In this document: in pieces, positions 49,500 to 58,682 of the stretch | How the letters are laid out: each line of letters begins with the position of its first letter | How positions within the stretch are numbered: position 1 is the first letter of the stretch | Assembly (NCBI RefSeq): GCF_900108335.1 | Contig: NZ_FNVT01000020.1 | Span: 124,001-188,000 of the forward strand | Origin: Nonomuraea solani | Lineage (GTDB): Bacteria; Actinomycetota; Actinomycetes; Streptosporangiales; Streptosporangiaceae | Reading direction: 5' to 3' | DNA length: 64,000 bases | Program-made: the position numbers and the translations under genes | Notes under the pieces: model-generated | The model's input: the letters and a program-made list of their open reading frames with translations, nothing else | What the model was told of the DNA's origin: nothing | The model's database searches: none

Positions 49500-52400
49500 C
49501 TACGGCGTCGGCGCCAGGACCTTCGCCTCGTGCTTCGGTTCGGCCGGGCGGCGGCGCATTCGTTCCTTCGTGCGCTCCACCACCGTGTACAGCGTCGGCA
49601 CCAGCACCAGCGTCAGCAGCGTCGAGGAGATCAGGCCGCCGATCACCACGATCGCCAGCGGCTGTGAGATGAAGCCGCCGGAACCCGTCACCCCCAGCGC
49701 CATCGGCGTCAGCGCGCAGATCGTGGCCACCGCGGTCATCAGGATCGGCCGCAACCGTCGCCGGCCGCCCTCGATCACCGCCTCCACCACGCCCATGCCC
49801 TGATCCCGGTACTGGTTGATCAGGTCGATCAGCACGATCGCGTTCGTCACCACGATGCCGATCAGCATCAGCATGCCGATCAACGCCGGCACGCCCAGCG
49901 CCGTGTCCGTCGCCACCAGCAGCCCGACCGCGCCCGTGGCCGCGAACGGCACCGACACCAGCAGGATCAGCGGCTGGATGAAGCTGCGGAACGTCGCCAC
50001 CATGATCAGGAACACGATCGCGATCGCCGCCAGCATCGCCAGCCCCAGGTCGGAGAACGCCTCCGCCTGGTCGGCCGACGCGCCACCGATCTCGTACGAG
50101 GCCCCCGACTCCAGCGCCACCCCGTCCAGCTTCGTCGTCAGCGCCTGCGTCACCGTACCGAGGTCACCGGCGTTGACCGCCTTGGCCGACACCGTCGCGG
50201 AACGCTCACCGTCGATCCGGGTCACCTGCGTCGGACCGGCCACCTCGCGCACGTCGGCCACCGACGACAGCTTCACCATCCCGCCCGCCGTCGCGAGCTT
50301 GAGGTCCTCGATCGCCTCGACGTCCTCCGGGGCGTCCGCGCCGCGCAACACCAGGTCACTCGTACGCCCGTCCAGCGTGATCTGCCCCAGCGGCGCGCCA
50401 CGGAACGCCTGCGCCACCGCCTGGCCGACCTGCGCCTCCGACAGCCCCCGCTCCGCGGCCTCCTGCCGGTCCACCACGACCTCGACCCGCGGCGCGCTCG
50501 CCTCCAGGTTCGACGACAGATCCCGCAGCCCGGACACCTCGCCCATGGCCGCCTTCACCCGGTCGGTCGCCGCGCGCAGCCCCTCGGTGTCCGGCGCCCG
50601 TACGATCACGTCGATCGTGTCGGAGGAGAACCCGCCCCCACCGGCCCCGCCGACGGTGACCTCACCGACCCCCGACAGCCCGGAGATCCGCTCGCGCAGC
50701 TCCTGCTCCACCTTCGCGGTGTCGGCCTCCTCCTCAAGCGTCACCGAGTACGACGCCCGATCCGCGCCACCCCCGACCCCGCCCTGCATGGCGTTGCCGC
50801 CACCCACGTTCACCTGGTACGACTTCACACCGTCCAAGCCCGACAGCACACCCTCGACCCGCTCGGCCGCCTTGTCGGTCGTCGCCAGATCGCTGCCCAC
50901 CGGCATCCGCTGCGACAACGAGATCGTGTTCTGCCCGGAGGAGTCCAGGAAGTTCGTCCGCAGCCCGCCCGCCAGGCCCATCGTCCCGACGAACACCGCC
51001 ACCCCGATCAGCACCGTCACCAGCTTGAACCGCGTCGCGAACCGCAGCACCGGCAGGTAGGCCCGCTGCAACGGCGACCGCAGCTCCTTGGCCTCGGCCT
51101 CCTCGCGCTGCTTGCGCGCCTGCTCCGGGGTCAGCTCCGGCGCCTTGAGGAACCAGTACGCCAGCACCGGCACCACCGTCAGTGACACCACCAGCGACGC
51201 CAGCAACGCCACCGCCACCGTGATCGCGAACGGGCTGAACAGCTCGCCCACCATGCCGCCCACGACCGCGATCGGCGCGAACACCGCCACCGTCGTCAGC
51301 GTCGAGGCCGTCACCGCGCCCGACACCTCACGCACCGCCGTCAGGATCGCCTGCAGCTTCGCCTCGCCGTACCCGAGATGGCGCTTGATGTTCTCCAGCA
51401 CCACGATCGAGTCGTCCACCACCCGGCCCACCGCGATCGTCAGCGCGCCCAGTGTCAGCATGTTCAGCGAATAGTCGCCCGCCCACAGCACGATCAGCGC
51501 GATCACCACCGACAGCGGGATCGACACCGCCGTCACCACCGTCGAACGCACCGACAGCAGGAACACCAGGATGACCAGCACCGCGAACGCCAGGCCCAGC
51601 AGGCCCTCGGTCGTCAGGCTCGCGATCGACTCCTCCACGTAAGGCGCCTGGTCGAACACCACCGACACCGCCGTGTCCGAGCCGTCGCCCAGCGCCTTGG
51701 TCAGGTCGGGCAGCTTCGCCGCGATGGCATGCGAGATCGCCACCGCGTTCCCGTCGGGCACCATCGTCACCGACACGCCCAGACTCGTCCTGCCGTCGGT
51801 ACGCGTGATCGTCGTCGCCTCGGCCAGGCCCCGCGTCACCTTCGCGACGTCACCCAGTTTGACCGGCTTGAGGGGCTTGGGACGCACCTGTTGCGGAAGG
51901 GTGGGCTGCCCGGGCTGAGGACGGCCCTGCTGCGCCTGGGGCTGCTGCTGCGAGACCGCCGCCGGCTGGGCCGGCGTCAGGTACAGGTCCTTGAGCTTCG
52001 CCACCGAATCGACCCGCGCGCCCACTTGCACCGTCAGCGACTTGCTGTCCGACGTCAGCGTGCCCGCCGGGATCGGCGTGCCGTTGGCCTTCAGCACTTC
52101 GGGGATCTGCGCCGCCGACACCCCCGCCAGCGCCATCTTCTTGGCGTCCGGCTCGATCGTCACGACCTCGTCGCGGGTGCCCGTGACCGACGCCTCCCGC
52201 ACCCCCTCGACGCCCTGCAGCTCCGGGACCACCAGCCGGCGCAGCTTGTCGGCCATCGCCCGCTCGTCACCACCGTCGCCCACCGCCAGCACCATCACCG
52301 GGATGTCGTCGGTGTTACCGGCCACGACCTGCGGCTCGACCCCGTCGGGCAGCGTCACCCTGCTGATGGCCTGCTGCATCTCGTTCAGCGAGGACTCGAC

Positions 52401-52703
52401 GTCCGTGCCGTACTCGAAGGCCACCTGGATCTGCGCCACGCCCTCCTTGGAGGTCGAGGTCATCTGCTCCATCCCGGTCAGGCCCTGGAAGGAGTCCTCG
52501 ATCGGCTTGGTGACCTGGTCCTCCACGATCTCCGGCGAGGCGCCGGGGAACGGCGCCACCACGAACGCGCCAGGGAAGGACAAGGAAGGCAGCAACTGCT
52601 GCTTCAACTGCGGAATCGTGAACGCGCCGAACGCGCTGAGCACGACCGCGACCAAAATCACAAGGCTGCGGTTGACCAGGCTCAACCGGGCGAAAGCCGT
52701 CAT
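49500..52703 (-). CDS. RND efflux transporter permease
   Basis: A 1067-residue AcrB/HAE-type pump, full length for the family. It has an N-terminal helix, a first large loop (about 35-340), a 6-TM block with the proton-relay Asp region VGRVVDDSIVVLENIKRHLG, a second loop (about 580-840) and a final TM block. Gln/Pro-rich insertions in the first loop are actinobacterial traits. Gram-positives lack an outer-membrane channel, so it probably exports lipids or drugs across the plasma membrane. GGAGGGGGA precedes the ATG. It is divergent from the MarR gene, its likely regulator. Confidence 0.9.
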   Translation of the reverse strand: MTAFARLSLVNRSLVILVAVVLSAFGAFTIPQLKQQLLPSLSFPGAFVVAPFPGASPEIVEDQVTKPIEDSFQGLTGMEQMTSTSKEGVAQIQVAFEYGTDVESSLNEMQQAISRVTLPDGVEPQVVAGNTDDIPVMVLAVGDGGDERAMADKLRRLVVPELQGVEGVREASVTGTRDEVVTIEPDAKKMALAGVSAAQIPEVLKANGTPIPAGTLTSDSKSLTVQVGARVDSVAKLKDLYLTPAQPAAVSQQQPQAQQGRPQPGQPTLPQQVRPKPLKPVKLGDVAKVTRGLAEATTITRTDGRTSLGVSVTMVPDGNAVAISHAIAAKLPDLTKALGDGSDTAVSVVFDQAPYVEESIASLTTEGLLGLAFAVLVILVFLLSVRSTVVTAVSIPLSVVIALIVLWAGDYSLNMLTLGALTIAVGRVVDDSIVVLENIKRHLGYGEAKLQAILTAVREVSGAVTASTLTTVAVFAPIAVVGGMVGELFSPFAITVAVALLASLVVSLTVVPVLAYWFLKAPELTPEQARKQREEAEAKELRSPLQRAYLPVLRFATRFKLVTVLIGVAVFVGTMGLAGGLRTNFLDSSGQNTISLSQRMPVGSDLATTDKAAERVEGVLSGLDGVKSYQVNVGGGNAMQGGVGGGADRASYSVTLEEEADTAKVEQELRERISGLSGVGEVTVGGAGGGGFSSDTIDVIVRAPDTEGLRAATDRVKAAMGEVSGLRDLSSNLEASAPRVEVVVDRQEAAERGLSEAQVGQAVAQAFRGAPLGQITLDGRTSDLVLRGADAPEDVEAIEDLKLATAGGMVKLSSVADVREVAGPTQVTRIDGERSATVSAKAVNAGDLGTVTQALTTKLDGVALESGASYEIGGASADQAEAFSDLGLAMLAAIAIVFLIMVATFRSFIQPLILLVSVPFAATGAVGLLVATDTALGVPALIGMLMLIGIVVTNAIVLIDLINQYRDQGMGVVEAVIEGGRRRLRPILMTAVATICALTPMALGVTGSGGFISQPLAIVVIGGLISSTLLTLVLVPTLYTVVERTKERMRRRPAEPKHEAKVLAPTP

Positions 52704-52774
52704 GGACTCCCCCTCCAAGAGTTCGCCCCAGACTAACACTTCGCCTGATACGAATATTTAGACCGATCAAGCAA

Positions 52775-52794
52775 TCCTGATAACCTTCTCAGGA
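52775..52794. promoter_or_regulatory. TCCTGA-N8-TCAGGA dyad between RND and MarR genes
   Basis: A perfect 6-base inverted repeat (52775-52780, 52789-52794) just upstream of the MarR start and within the shared promoter region of the divergent pump gene. It is a candidate MarR operator. Confidence 0.45.
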
Positions 52795-52802
52795 AACGAG
52801 AG

Positions 52803-53282
52803 GTGAGCGTGACCAACGAATCCGACGAACGCGAAGACCTGATCCGCCGGATCACCGAAACCCAGAAGGGCCTCGGGCGGCTGTTCGCCCAGCAGCACAG
52901 CCCGCTGTTCAGCTCCAACCTCACCATGAGACAACTCAAGGTCATCCTCGTCGTGGCCATGAACGGCTCCGCCTCCGGCCAGGACCTCGCCCAGAGCCTC
53001 GGCGTCGGCCTCGGCACCGTCACCGGCATCGTCGACCGCCTCGTCACCCAGGGCTACGTCAGCCGCCACGAAGACCCCCACGACCGCCGCGTACGCCGCG
53101 TCGAGCTCACCAAGAACGGCGCCGCCCTCGTCGAGGAGATCAACAACGCCGGGCACGAGCAGTATCGCCGCATCCTCGACCACCTCGACACGGCGACCCT
53201 GCACGCGCTCGACCACGCCACCCGCGCCATCCGCGACGTGGCCGCCAAGCTGATCGACGATGGCCGTGGGGGTTCGTGTTAG
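52803..53282 (+). CDS. MarR family regulator
   Basis: A 159-residue MarR protein. The winged helix covers about 45-110 (LTMRQLKVILVVAMNGSASG, QDLAQSLGVGLGTVTGIVDR, LVTQGYVSRHEDPHDRRVRR), with the DxRxxR wing. The start is GTG 52803 or GTG 52809, where the RBS is better. It is divergent from the RND pump, which it probably represses until a drug or lipid ligand binds. Confidence 0.88.
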   Translation: MSVTNESDEREDLIRRITETQKGLGRLFAQQHSPLFSSNLTMRQLKVILVVAMNGSASGQDLAQSLGVGLGTVTGIVDRLVTQGYVSRHEDPHDRRVRRVELTKNGAALVEEINNAGHEQYRRILDHLDTATLHALDHATRAIRDVAAKLIDDGRGGSC

Positions 53283-53302
53283 GGCGGGGACCATCGTCCC
53301 GC

Positions 53303-53322
53303 CGCCTTTACGTTGTAGATTT
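53303..53322. repeat. Dispersed CGCC-TTTAC-N3-GTAGAT repeat, copy 3
   Basis: CCGCCTTTACGTTGTAGATT between the convergent MarR and HelR genes. On the minus strand the repeat itself supplies the last codons and the TAA stop of HelR. Confidence 0.65.
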
Positions 53323-55596
53323 CTCAGCCAGGCGGGACAGGACCGGCGGCAGGTCGCCCTCGTGCACCACCGTCAGCCGCCGCGTCGCCCGCGTCACCGC
53401 CACGTACAGGTCCTGGCCGCCCCTCGGCGACTGGCCCAGAATGCCCGCCGGGTCCACCACCACGACCGCGTCGAACTCCAGCCCCTTGGCCCTGCCCACC
53501 GTCAGCACCACCACCGGCGCGTCCAGGTCGCCCTCCGGCAGCAGCCGCGCCACCTCGGCGTGCCGCCCGTCCGGCACCAGGACGCCCAGGCGGCCCTCGC
53601 CGATCTCCGCCAGCTCCGCGTCCACCAGGCCGGGGAGCCCGGACAGCGGCATGCGCACGGCTCGCGGCTCGGCCTCGCCCTCGCGTACCGACTCCGGCGG
53701 CTCCTGCCCGGGTGCGTACGCCGCCAGCACGTCCGACGCCACCCGCATGATCTCCACCGGCGTCCGGTAGTTGACCAGCAGCCGCTCCTCCCGCCACCGG
53801 TCCTTCAGGAACGGGTCCAGCACCTCGGCCCACGAGCCCGCGCCCGCCGCCGACCCCGTCTGCGCCACGTCGCCCACCACCGTCAGCGACTTGGCCGGCA
53901 CCCGCCGCATGACCATCCGCCAGGCCATCGGCGACAGCTCCTGCGCCTCGTCCACGATCACGTGCCCGTAGGCCCAGGTGCGGTCGGCCGCCGCCCGGTC
54001 GGCCGTGGTCAGGCCCGCGCCGTCGTCGGCGTGCCGCTCGGCCAGCACGTCGGCCCGGTCGAAGATGCCCGCGCCGGCCACGCCCGTGGACTCCAGCACC
54101 TCCCACGCGTACAGCTCCCGCTCCGCCAGCTCCTCCCCCGCCTGCCTGGCCGCCACCCGCCGCGCCGAGTCGTCCTCGCCCAGCAGCTCGGCCGCCTCGT
54201 CCAGCAGCGGCACGTCGCCGACCGTCCACTCGGCGTCGACCGGGCGGACCAGCTCCTTCCAGGCCAGCCCCGGCGGCGCGACCGACCACAGCGCCTCCGG
54301 CGAGGCCAGCAGCTCCGACACCAGGGTCCGCGGCGTCAGCTCCGGCCACAGATCGTCCACCGCGCGCCGCACCTCCGGCTCGCCCCACAGCCGGCGCGAG
54401 GCCAGCTCCAGGTCGAGCTCGTCGAGGTCGCTCTCCAGGTCGAGGGGCTCGGTCAGCTCCGGCTCGTCGACGTCGAGGTCCTCGATGTGCAGCGACTCCT
54501 CCAGCGCCCGCGCCTCCGCCTTGGCCAGCTCCTTGAGCAGCTCGGTGACGTACAGTTTGCGCGCCATGTTGTGCGGCAGCCGCACCGCCCGCGCCCGGTC
54601 GCGCAACCGTACGCACGTCGTGTGCGGCACCCGCAGCCGCAGGCCGTCCAGCTCCACGACCAGCTCACCCTCGGGCGCCCGCTGGCGCAGCTCCACCGCC
54701 CCGGCGACCACTTCGGCCATCCGTGAGTCGCCCTTGACGACGGCCGCGGCCGGGCCGTCGGCGGCCACCGCCACCACGCCGGGGAACATCTCCCCCACCG
54801 TGGTCATCACGACCTGCGTCTCCCCCAGCGCCGGCAGCACCTGGCCGATGTAGCGCAGGAACATCGCGTTGGGGCCCACCACCAGCACCCCGCGCCGCTC
54901 CAGCGTGGCGCGGTGGGTGTAGAGCAGGTACGCCGCCCGGTGCAGCGCCGCCACCGTCTTGCCGGTGCCCGGCCCGCCCTGCACCACCAGCGCCCCCTGC
55001 AGCGAGGCCCTGATCACCCGGTCCTGCTCGGTCTGGATGGTGGCCACCACGTCGCCCATCCGCCCGGTGCGGCCGCGCCGCAGCGCGGCCAGCAGCGCCG
55101 CCTCGCCGACCAGCGACCCGCGGTCGCCCTCGCTCATCCCCTCCAGGTCGAACACCTCGTCGTCGATGCCGACGACCAGGCGGCCCTTCAGGTGCAGGTG
55201 GCGGCGGCGCACCAGCCCGCCGGGGTCGGTGGCCGTGGCCACGTAGAACGGCCGTGCCGCCGGCGCCCGCCAGTCGATCAGGACCGACTCGTGCGCCTGG
55301 TCGCGCAGCCCGACCCGGCCGATATAGGTGCTCCGCCCCGCGCCGTCGTCGACGCGGCCGAAGCACAGGCCCCGCTCGACCGCGTTGAGCTGCGCCAGCC
55401 GCCGCGACTGCTCACCGGCCAGCACCTCGCGCTCGACCCTCGCCTGGCGGGTGAGCGAGCCGCCGCCTCTGGAGTAGACCTCGCGCAGCGTCACCTGGGC
55501 GCGCTGCCGGGCGTCGTCGAGCAGGCCGTAGAGCCACGACACGGTACGCTGCTCGGTGTCAAGGGCTTGCGCGAGACCATCTTGACGATTAGTCAT
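53308..55596 (-). CDS. helR: HelR/HelD-type RNA polymerase-recycling ATPase
   Basis: A 762-residue SF1-like ATPase. N-terminal coiled-coil arm (QALDTEQRTVSWLYGLLDDA), Walker A VQGGPGTGKTVAALHRAAY near residue 215, an acidic middle insertion (EESLHIEDLDVDEPELTEPL), Walker B VIVDEAQELS, motif IV-VI regions NYRTP and YVAVTRATRRLTV. This matches actinobacterial HelR, which pries apart stalled or rifamycin-bound RNA polymerase and can give rifamycin tolerance. ATG 55596 is where the conserved N-terminus begins. The upstream DNA holds a hairpin-like dyad. Confidence 0.88.
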   Translation of the reverse strand: MTNRQDGLAQALDTEQRTVSWLYGLLDDARQRAQVTLREVYSRGGGSLTRQARVEREVLAGEQSRRLAQLNAVERGLCFGRVDDGAGRSTYIGRVGLRDQAHESVLIDWRAPAARPFYVATATDPGGLVRRRHLHLKGRLVVGIDDEVFDLEGMSEGDRGSLVGEAALLAALRRGRTGRMGDVVATIQTEQDRVIRASLQGALVVQGGPGTGKTVAALHRAAYLLYTHRATLERRGVLVVGPNAMFLRYIGQVLPALGETQVVMTTVGEMFPGVVAVAADGPAAAVVKGDSRMAEVVAGAVELRQRAPEGELVVELDGLRLRVPHTTCVRLRDRARAVRLPHNMARKLYVTELLKELAKAEARALEESLHIEDLDVDEPELTEPLDLESDLDELDLELASRRLWGEPEVRRAVDDLWPELTPRTLVSELLASPEALWSVAPPGLAWKELVRPVDAEWTVGDVPLLDEAAELLGEDDSARRVAARQAGEELAERELYAWEVLESTGVAGAGIFDRADVLAERHADDGAGLTTADRAAADRTWAYGHVIVDEAQELSPMAWRMVMRRVPAKSLTVVGDVAQTGSAAGAGSWAEVLDPFLKDRWREERLLVNYRTPVEIMRVASDVLAAYAPGQEPPESVREGEAEPRAVRMPLSGLPGLVDAELAEIGEGRLGVLVPDGRHAEVARLLPEGDLDAPVVVLTVGRAKGLEFDAVVVVDPAGILGQSPRGGQDLYVAVTRATRRLTVVHEGDLPPVLSRLAEKSTT

Positions 55597-55628
55597 TCCG
55601 TGGTATACTCCTATCGGGAGGGCTGTAA

Positions 55629-55661
55629 AAGCTCGATCGGAAATGCGCAGCATTCGAGCTT
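55629..55661. promoter_or_regulatory. Dyad upstream of helR
   Basis: AATGC-GCA-GCATT (55642-55654) is a perfect short hairpin, flanked by AAGCTCG (55629-55635) and CGAGCTT (55655-55661), also complementary. The element lies about 35-65 bases before the helR start. It does not match the rifamycin-associated element sequence as I remember it. Confidence 0.4.
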
Positions 55662-55691
55662 AACTCCGCGCCCGCCCGCGCGCAAACTCCG

Positions 55692-56353
55692 CTATGCGCC
55701 CGCCGGTGCCGGAATGGCCGGAAACGGGTTGTCCGGCAGCAGAATCAGCCGCCACGCCCGCGCGCCCCGCGACGCCGCCTCCAGATGCAGCAGTGCCGCG
55801 CCGATGCCGGCCGCGCCCGTCAGGTAGCCGGTGTCCGCGCTCAGCTCGCCGGGGCATACCCGCCGGAAGGCCTGATACCACCGCAGACCCTCGCCGCCGC
55901 GCGCCCGTGCCATCAGGTGCGCGCCCAGTCTGTGAGCGAAGTCCAGGTACGCCGCCCGCCCCGTCGCCGCCCACAGCCCGACGAACAACTCCACGAGTCC
56001 CGCCACGCCGCCGCCGCGATGCCGCTCAGGCCGTGGTGGAAACCGATCCCCTTGATGCCCTGCCAGGCCGAGGCGAGGTAGCGTACGCCCGCGCGGGCGT
56101 CGTCGAGGTAGCCGTCGTCGCCGGTCGCCGCGGCCAATTCCAGGAAGAACAGCACGATGCCGGGCGCGCCCGTGTACAGGCAGGCGGGTTCGGGAGCCAG
56201 CGCCGGCCTGGCGCCCGCGTCGGGGTTGGCCCGCCAGTGCCGCGAGGGGCCGTCATCGGCCGCCGCGGACCTGATCCAGCGCGCCGCGCCGATCGCGGCG
56301 GACAGCGGGGTCCGCGCCCGCTCGCCCGGCGAGCGGGCCCGATCGACGCTCAT
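55692..56353 (-). pseudogene. LanC-like protein gene, shortened and frameshifted
   Basis: The first frame (56353 down to about 56012) reads LYTGAPGIVLFFLELAAATG and GIKGIGFHHGLSGIAAA, the Gly-rich repeats of LanC-like (lanthionine synthetase C) proteins. In a run of GCG repeats near 56012 the match moves to another frame, VAGLVELFVGLWAATGRAAY, and ends in GYLTGAAGIGAALLHLEAAS plus the typical LPDNPFP tail. The total of about 220 codons is half the usual length; the zinc-ligand Cys/His motifs are missing. It cannot be an active cyclase as it stands, though the frameshift could be a sequencing error. Confidence 0.65.
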
Positions 56354-56412
56354 GGCACCCCCGCCCGTTCAGGACCCTTTCATCCTCCTCCACGCGCGCC
56401 CGGCCGCCAACC

Positions 56413-57141
56413 TCAGCCCGCGGGCGCGCGCCGGAACAGGGCGGTCAGCAGGAAGGCAGCGCCGAACAGCGGCGCGCCCGGGGGCTGCTCCTCCATCGGG
56501 CGCAGCTCCACCTCGGTGTAGTCGCAGAACAGGTGGCGCAGCTCCTCGGGGCTGTAGGCCAGGCCGCCGTGCAGGCGGCCGTCGCGGTAGAGATCCTCGT
56601 CGGGCTCCTCCGAGCCCATGCCGCCGGCCGCGAAACACGTCAGGGCGAGGTGACCGCCGGGGACGAGCACCCGCTCCAGCAGGTCGCGGTAGCTGATCCG
56701 GCGGTGCGGCGGCAGGTGGTGCAGGAGGCCGGAGTCGTAGACCAGGTCGTACGGACCCGTCAGGCCGGAGGCGAAGGCGTCGCCGCACAGGAAGCGCACC
56801 TTGACGCCCGCCTCCGCGGCCCGCTCCTCGCCCCAGGCCACGGCGGCGGGCGACAGATCGACCGCGTCCACCTCGAACCCGCGCGAGGCCAGGTGCACGG
56901 CGTTACGGCCGGGGCCACAGCCCAGGTCCAGAACACGTCCCGGGGTCAGCAGGCCGCGTTCGACATGGGAGGCCAGGCTCTCGTCCGGGCCGGGGACGAA
57001 GAAGGGGACCGGCTTGGAACGGTCGGCGTAGAAGCCGTCCCACCAGGTCGAGGCGTTGCCCGTCCACCGGTCCGCCTCCGTGGCGAACATCCCGTCCAGC
57101 AACTCCATGACATCATCGATCGTCCGGATGGTCCGCTTCAC
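56413..57141 (-). CDS. Class I SAM-dependent methyltransferase
   Basis: A 242-residue methyltransferase with motif I VLDLGCGPGRNAVHLA near residue 70, an acidic residue after strand 2 (VDAVDLSP), and motif IV region YDLVYDSGLLHHLPPHRR. The YDSGLLHHL segment resembles TehB/thiopurine-methyltransferase-like enzymes. GTG start with GGGAGAGG upstream. It sits about 60 bases upstream of the LanC-like pseudogene on the same strand; whether the two were once one pathway is unknown. Substrate not identified. Confidence 0.88.
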   Translation of the reverse strand: MKRTIRTIDDVMELLDGMFATEADRWTGNASTWWDGFYADRSKPVPFFVPGPDESLASHVERGLLTPGRVLDLGCGPGRNAVHLASRGFEVDAVDLSPAAVAWGEERAAEAGVKVRFLCGDAFASGLTGPYDLVYDSGLLHHLPPHRRISYRDLLERVLVPGGHLALTCFAAGGMGSEEPDEDLYRDGRLHGGLAYSPEELRHLFCDYTEVELRPMEEQPPGAPLFGAAFLLTALFRRAPAG

Positions 57142-57224
57142 TCGGCCTCTCCCGCGAAAGGGGCCGCCCCGTCGCGGCCGTACCCGATGATCCTATTTCG
57201 CCATCATCCCTGGTGAGGAGCCAT

Positions 57225-57770
57225 ATGCGCGTGTTGGAGGTACGGCGGCACAGTCTGACCAAGAAGGGTGCGGCGCGCGGGCGCGGCTCACACCTGTCGG
57301 CCGAAGGTGTCGCCCTGGCCCGCGCCATCGGGCAGAGCGCCGGGCCCTTCGAACGGGTCGTCGCCAGTTCCGTGCCCCGCGCCGTGGAGACCGCCGTGGC
57401 CATGGGGTTCGCCGTCGACGACACCGTGGACATGCCCTCCGGCTACGTCCCCGGCGAGATCCCCCGGCACGCGCAGTGGGAATGGGAGGAGCCGTACCGG
57501 CGGCTGGCGGAGATCGTCCAGGCGGGCGGCGCCGCGGCGGAGGTGGCCGAGGCGCATCGGGAGATCTGGGCGGAGACGGTCGGCGGCGTCGCCGAGGGCG
57601 GCTCGGCGCTGCTCGTGGGGCACGGCGGGGCGATCGAGCTCGCGCTGGTGGCCTGCCTGCCCGGCGCCGCGCACGACACCTGGGGGACGCCGTTCGCCCA
57701 CGGTGACGGTGTGCGGCTCGGCTTCGCCGGCGGGCGTTTCGTGCACGCCGAGTTCCTGCGGGCCGTTTAG
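57225..57770 (+). CDS. Histidine phosphatase superfamily protein
   Basis: A 181-residue phosphoglycerate-mutase-like protein. The usual LVRHG motif is EVRRHS, which keeps the phospho-accepting His after Arg but has Ser instead of Gly. The second Arg (VVASSVPRAVETA) and the late His (LLVGHGGAIELAL) are present, so it may be active. ATG 57225 has GAGGAG five bases upstream; GTG 57213 is alternative. Its stop overlaps the convergent DUF1905 gene by four bases. Confidence 0.85.
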   Translation: MRVLEVRRHSLTKKGAARGRGSHLSAEGVALARAIGQSAGPFERVVASSVPRAVETAVAMGFAVDDTVDMPSGYVPGEIPRHAQWEWEEPYRRLAEIVQAGGAAAEVAEAHREIWAETVGGVAEGGSALLVGHGGAIELALVACLPGAAHDTWGTPFAHGDGVRLGFAGGRFVHAEFLRAV

Positions 57771-58039
57771 GAGACCCGGCGGGTCAGGTGGACCGTCACC
57801 TCGTCGCCGACGTCCTTGCCGATGACCTTCCTGAAGGGGGCGCGCAGCGGCATCATGTGGGTTCCGCCGCCGACCGGCAGCATGGTCGCCTCGTAGGCGT
57901 GCCCGTCGACGGTGCCCGCCACCTTGACGGCCTTGCCCGTACCGAAGAAGCCGGCCGAACCGGGCATCCTGACGCACGGCCAGCCGCTGTTGGAGTCGGG
58001 GACGATCGCGGTGGTGAAGGTGGTGTCGATCTCAGCCAT
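57767..58039 (-). CDS. DUF1905 domain protein
   Basis: A 90-residue protein with a compact beta-barrel: WPCVRMPGS, GKAVKVAGTVDGHAYEATML, then HMMPLRAPFRKVIGKDVGDE and VTVHL. This is the DUF1905 family, often alone or fused to a YdeI-like domain. Function unknown. GGAGGGA precedes the ATG. Its first eight bases overlap the end of the mycothiol-dependent isomerase-like gene, so they form an operon. Confidence 0.88.
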   Translation of the reverse strand: MAEIDTTFTTAIVPDSNSGWPCVRMPGSAGFFGTGKAVKVAGTVDGHAYEATMLPVGGGTHMMPLRAPFRKVIGKDVGDEVTVHLTRRVS

Positions 58040-58661
58040 GGTGAATCCCTCCGTTTCGGATCAGTGCGGGAACGCCCGGCCCCGTCAGCTCGTCGGCGCC
58101 GACCGGTCTCCCTGACACGGCCAGGAGCAGCGCCAGGGCGGTGCCGCGCACCTCAGGGCCGTCGCCGGCGTCGAGTTTCGCGTCGGTCGCCAGCAGGCGC
58201 AGCCCTTGCGCTCGTTCCTTGCCGCCGCCGACCGGCACGCCGGTGCCGAGCTGGAAACGCAGCGCGGTGGCGACGTGCCCGGCCGGGTAGCCGCGGCTGA
58301 GGCCGAGCGGGCGCCGGATGTCCTCGCCGTGGACGAACGCCTCGACCAGCCGGGTCGCCTTCGGCGCCGGCGCGCTCGTCGTACGGTGGCTCGCCGCGCG
58401 GAACGAGGCCAGCGTGAGCCGCGGTTCCGCGGCCCGCTCCCGGGCGACTCCCGCGTTGTTGAAGCGGTCGAAGTCGAAGCGGGCGGCGGCGAAGTGCCGC
58501 AGGAAGCTCAGGCGGGTGGTCTTGGCGTCGTCGGCGAGGTGGGCCACGACGTCGTGAACGTCCCAGCCGGGGCACAGGGACGGCGTGGACCACCGCTCGG
58601 CCGGGACGGTCTCCAGGTCGCGGATCAGTGCAGCGCGTTCGGCGTGGACGACGGCCCACAT
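58032..58661 (-). CDS. Maleylpyruvate isomerase family (DinB-like, mycothiol-dependent) protein
   Basis: A 209-residue four-helix DinB-like protein. PSLCPGWDVHDVVAHLADDA has the metal-binding His typical of the family, and EAFVHGEDIRRPLG the second His. The family includes mycothiol-dependent maleylpyruvate isomerase and many uncharacterised actinobacterial members. AAGGAGG lies just before the ATG. It is divergent from the TetR gene, with a nested dyad between them, so TetR probably controls this operon (with DUF1905). Confidence 0.85.
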   Translation of the reverse strand: MWAVVHAERAALIRDLETVPAERWSTPSLCPGWDVHDVVAHLADDAKTTRLSFLRHFAAARFDFDRFNNAGVARERAAEPRLTLASFRAASHRTTSAPAPKATRLVEAFVHGEDIRRPLGLSRGYPAGHVATALRFQLGTGVPVGGGKERAQGLRLLATDAKLDAGDGPEVRGTALALLLAVSGRPVGADELTGPGVPALIRNGGIHHG

Positions 58662-58682
58662 GTCTGCCTCCTTGGCTTTTGT

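Noticed and set aside
55561-55590. A rifamycin-associated-element-like GGGCTTGCG sequence at helR
   Set aside because: It lies inside the coding sequence after the start codon and matches only part of the element as I recall it.
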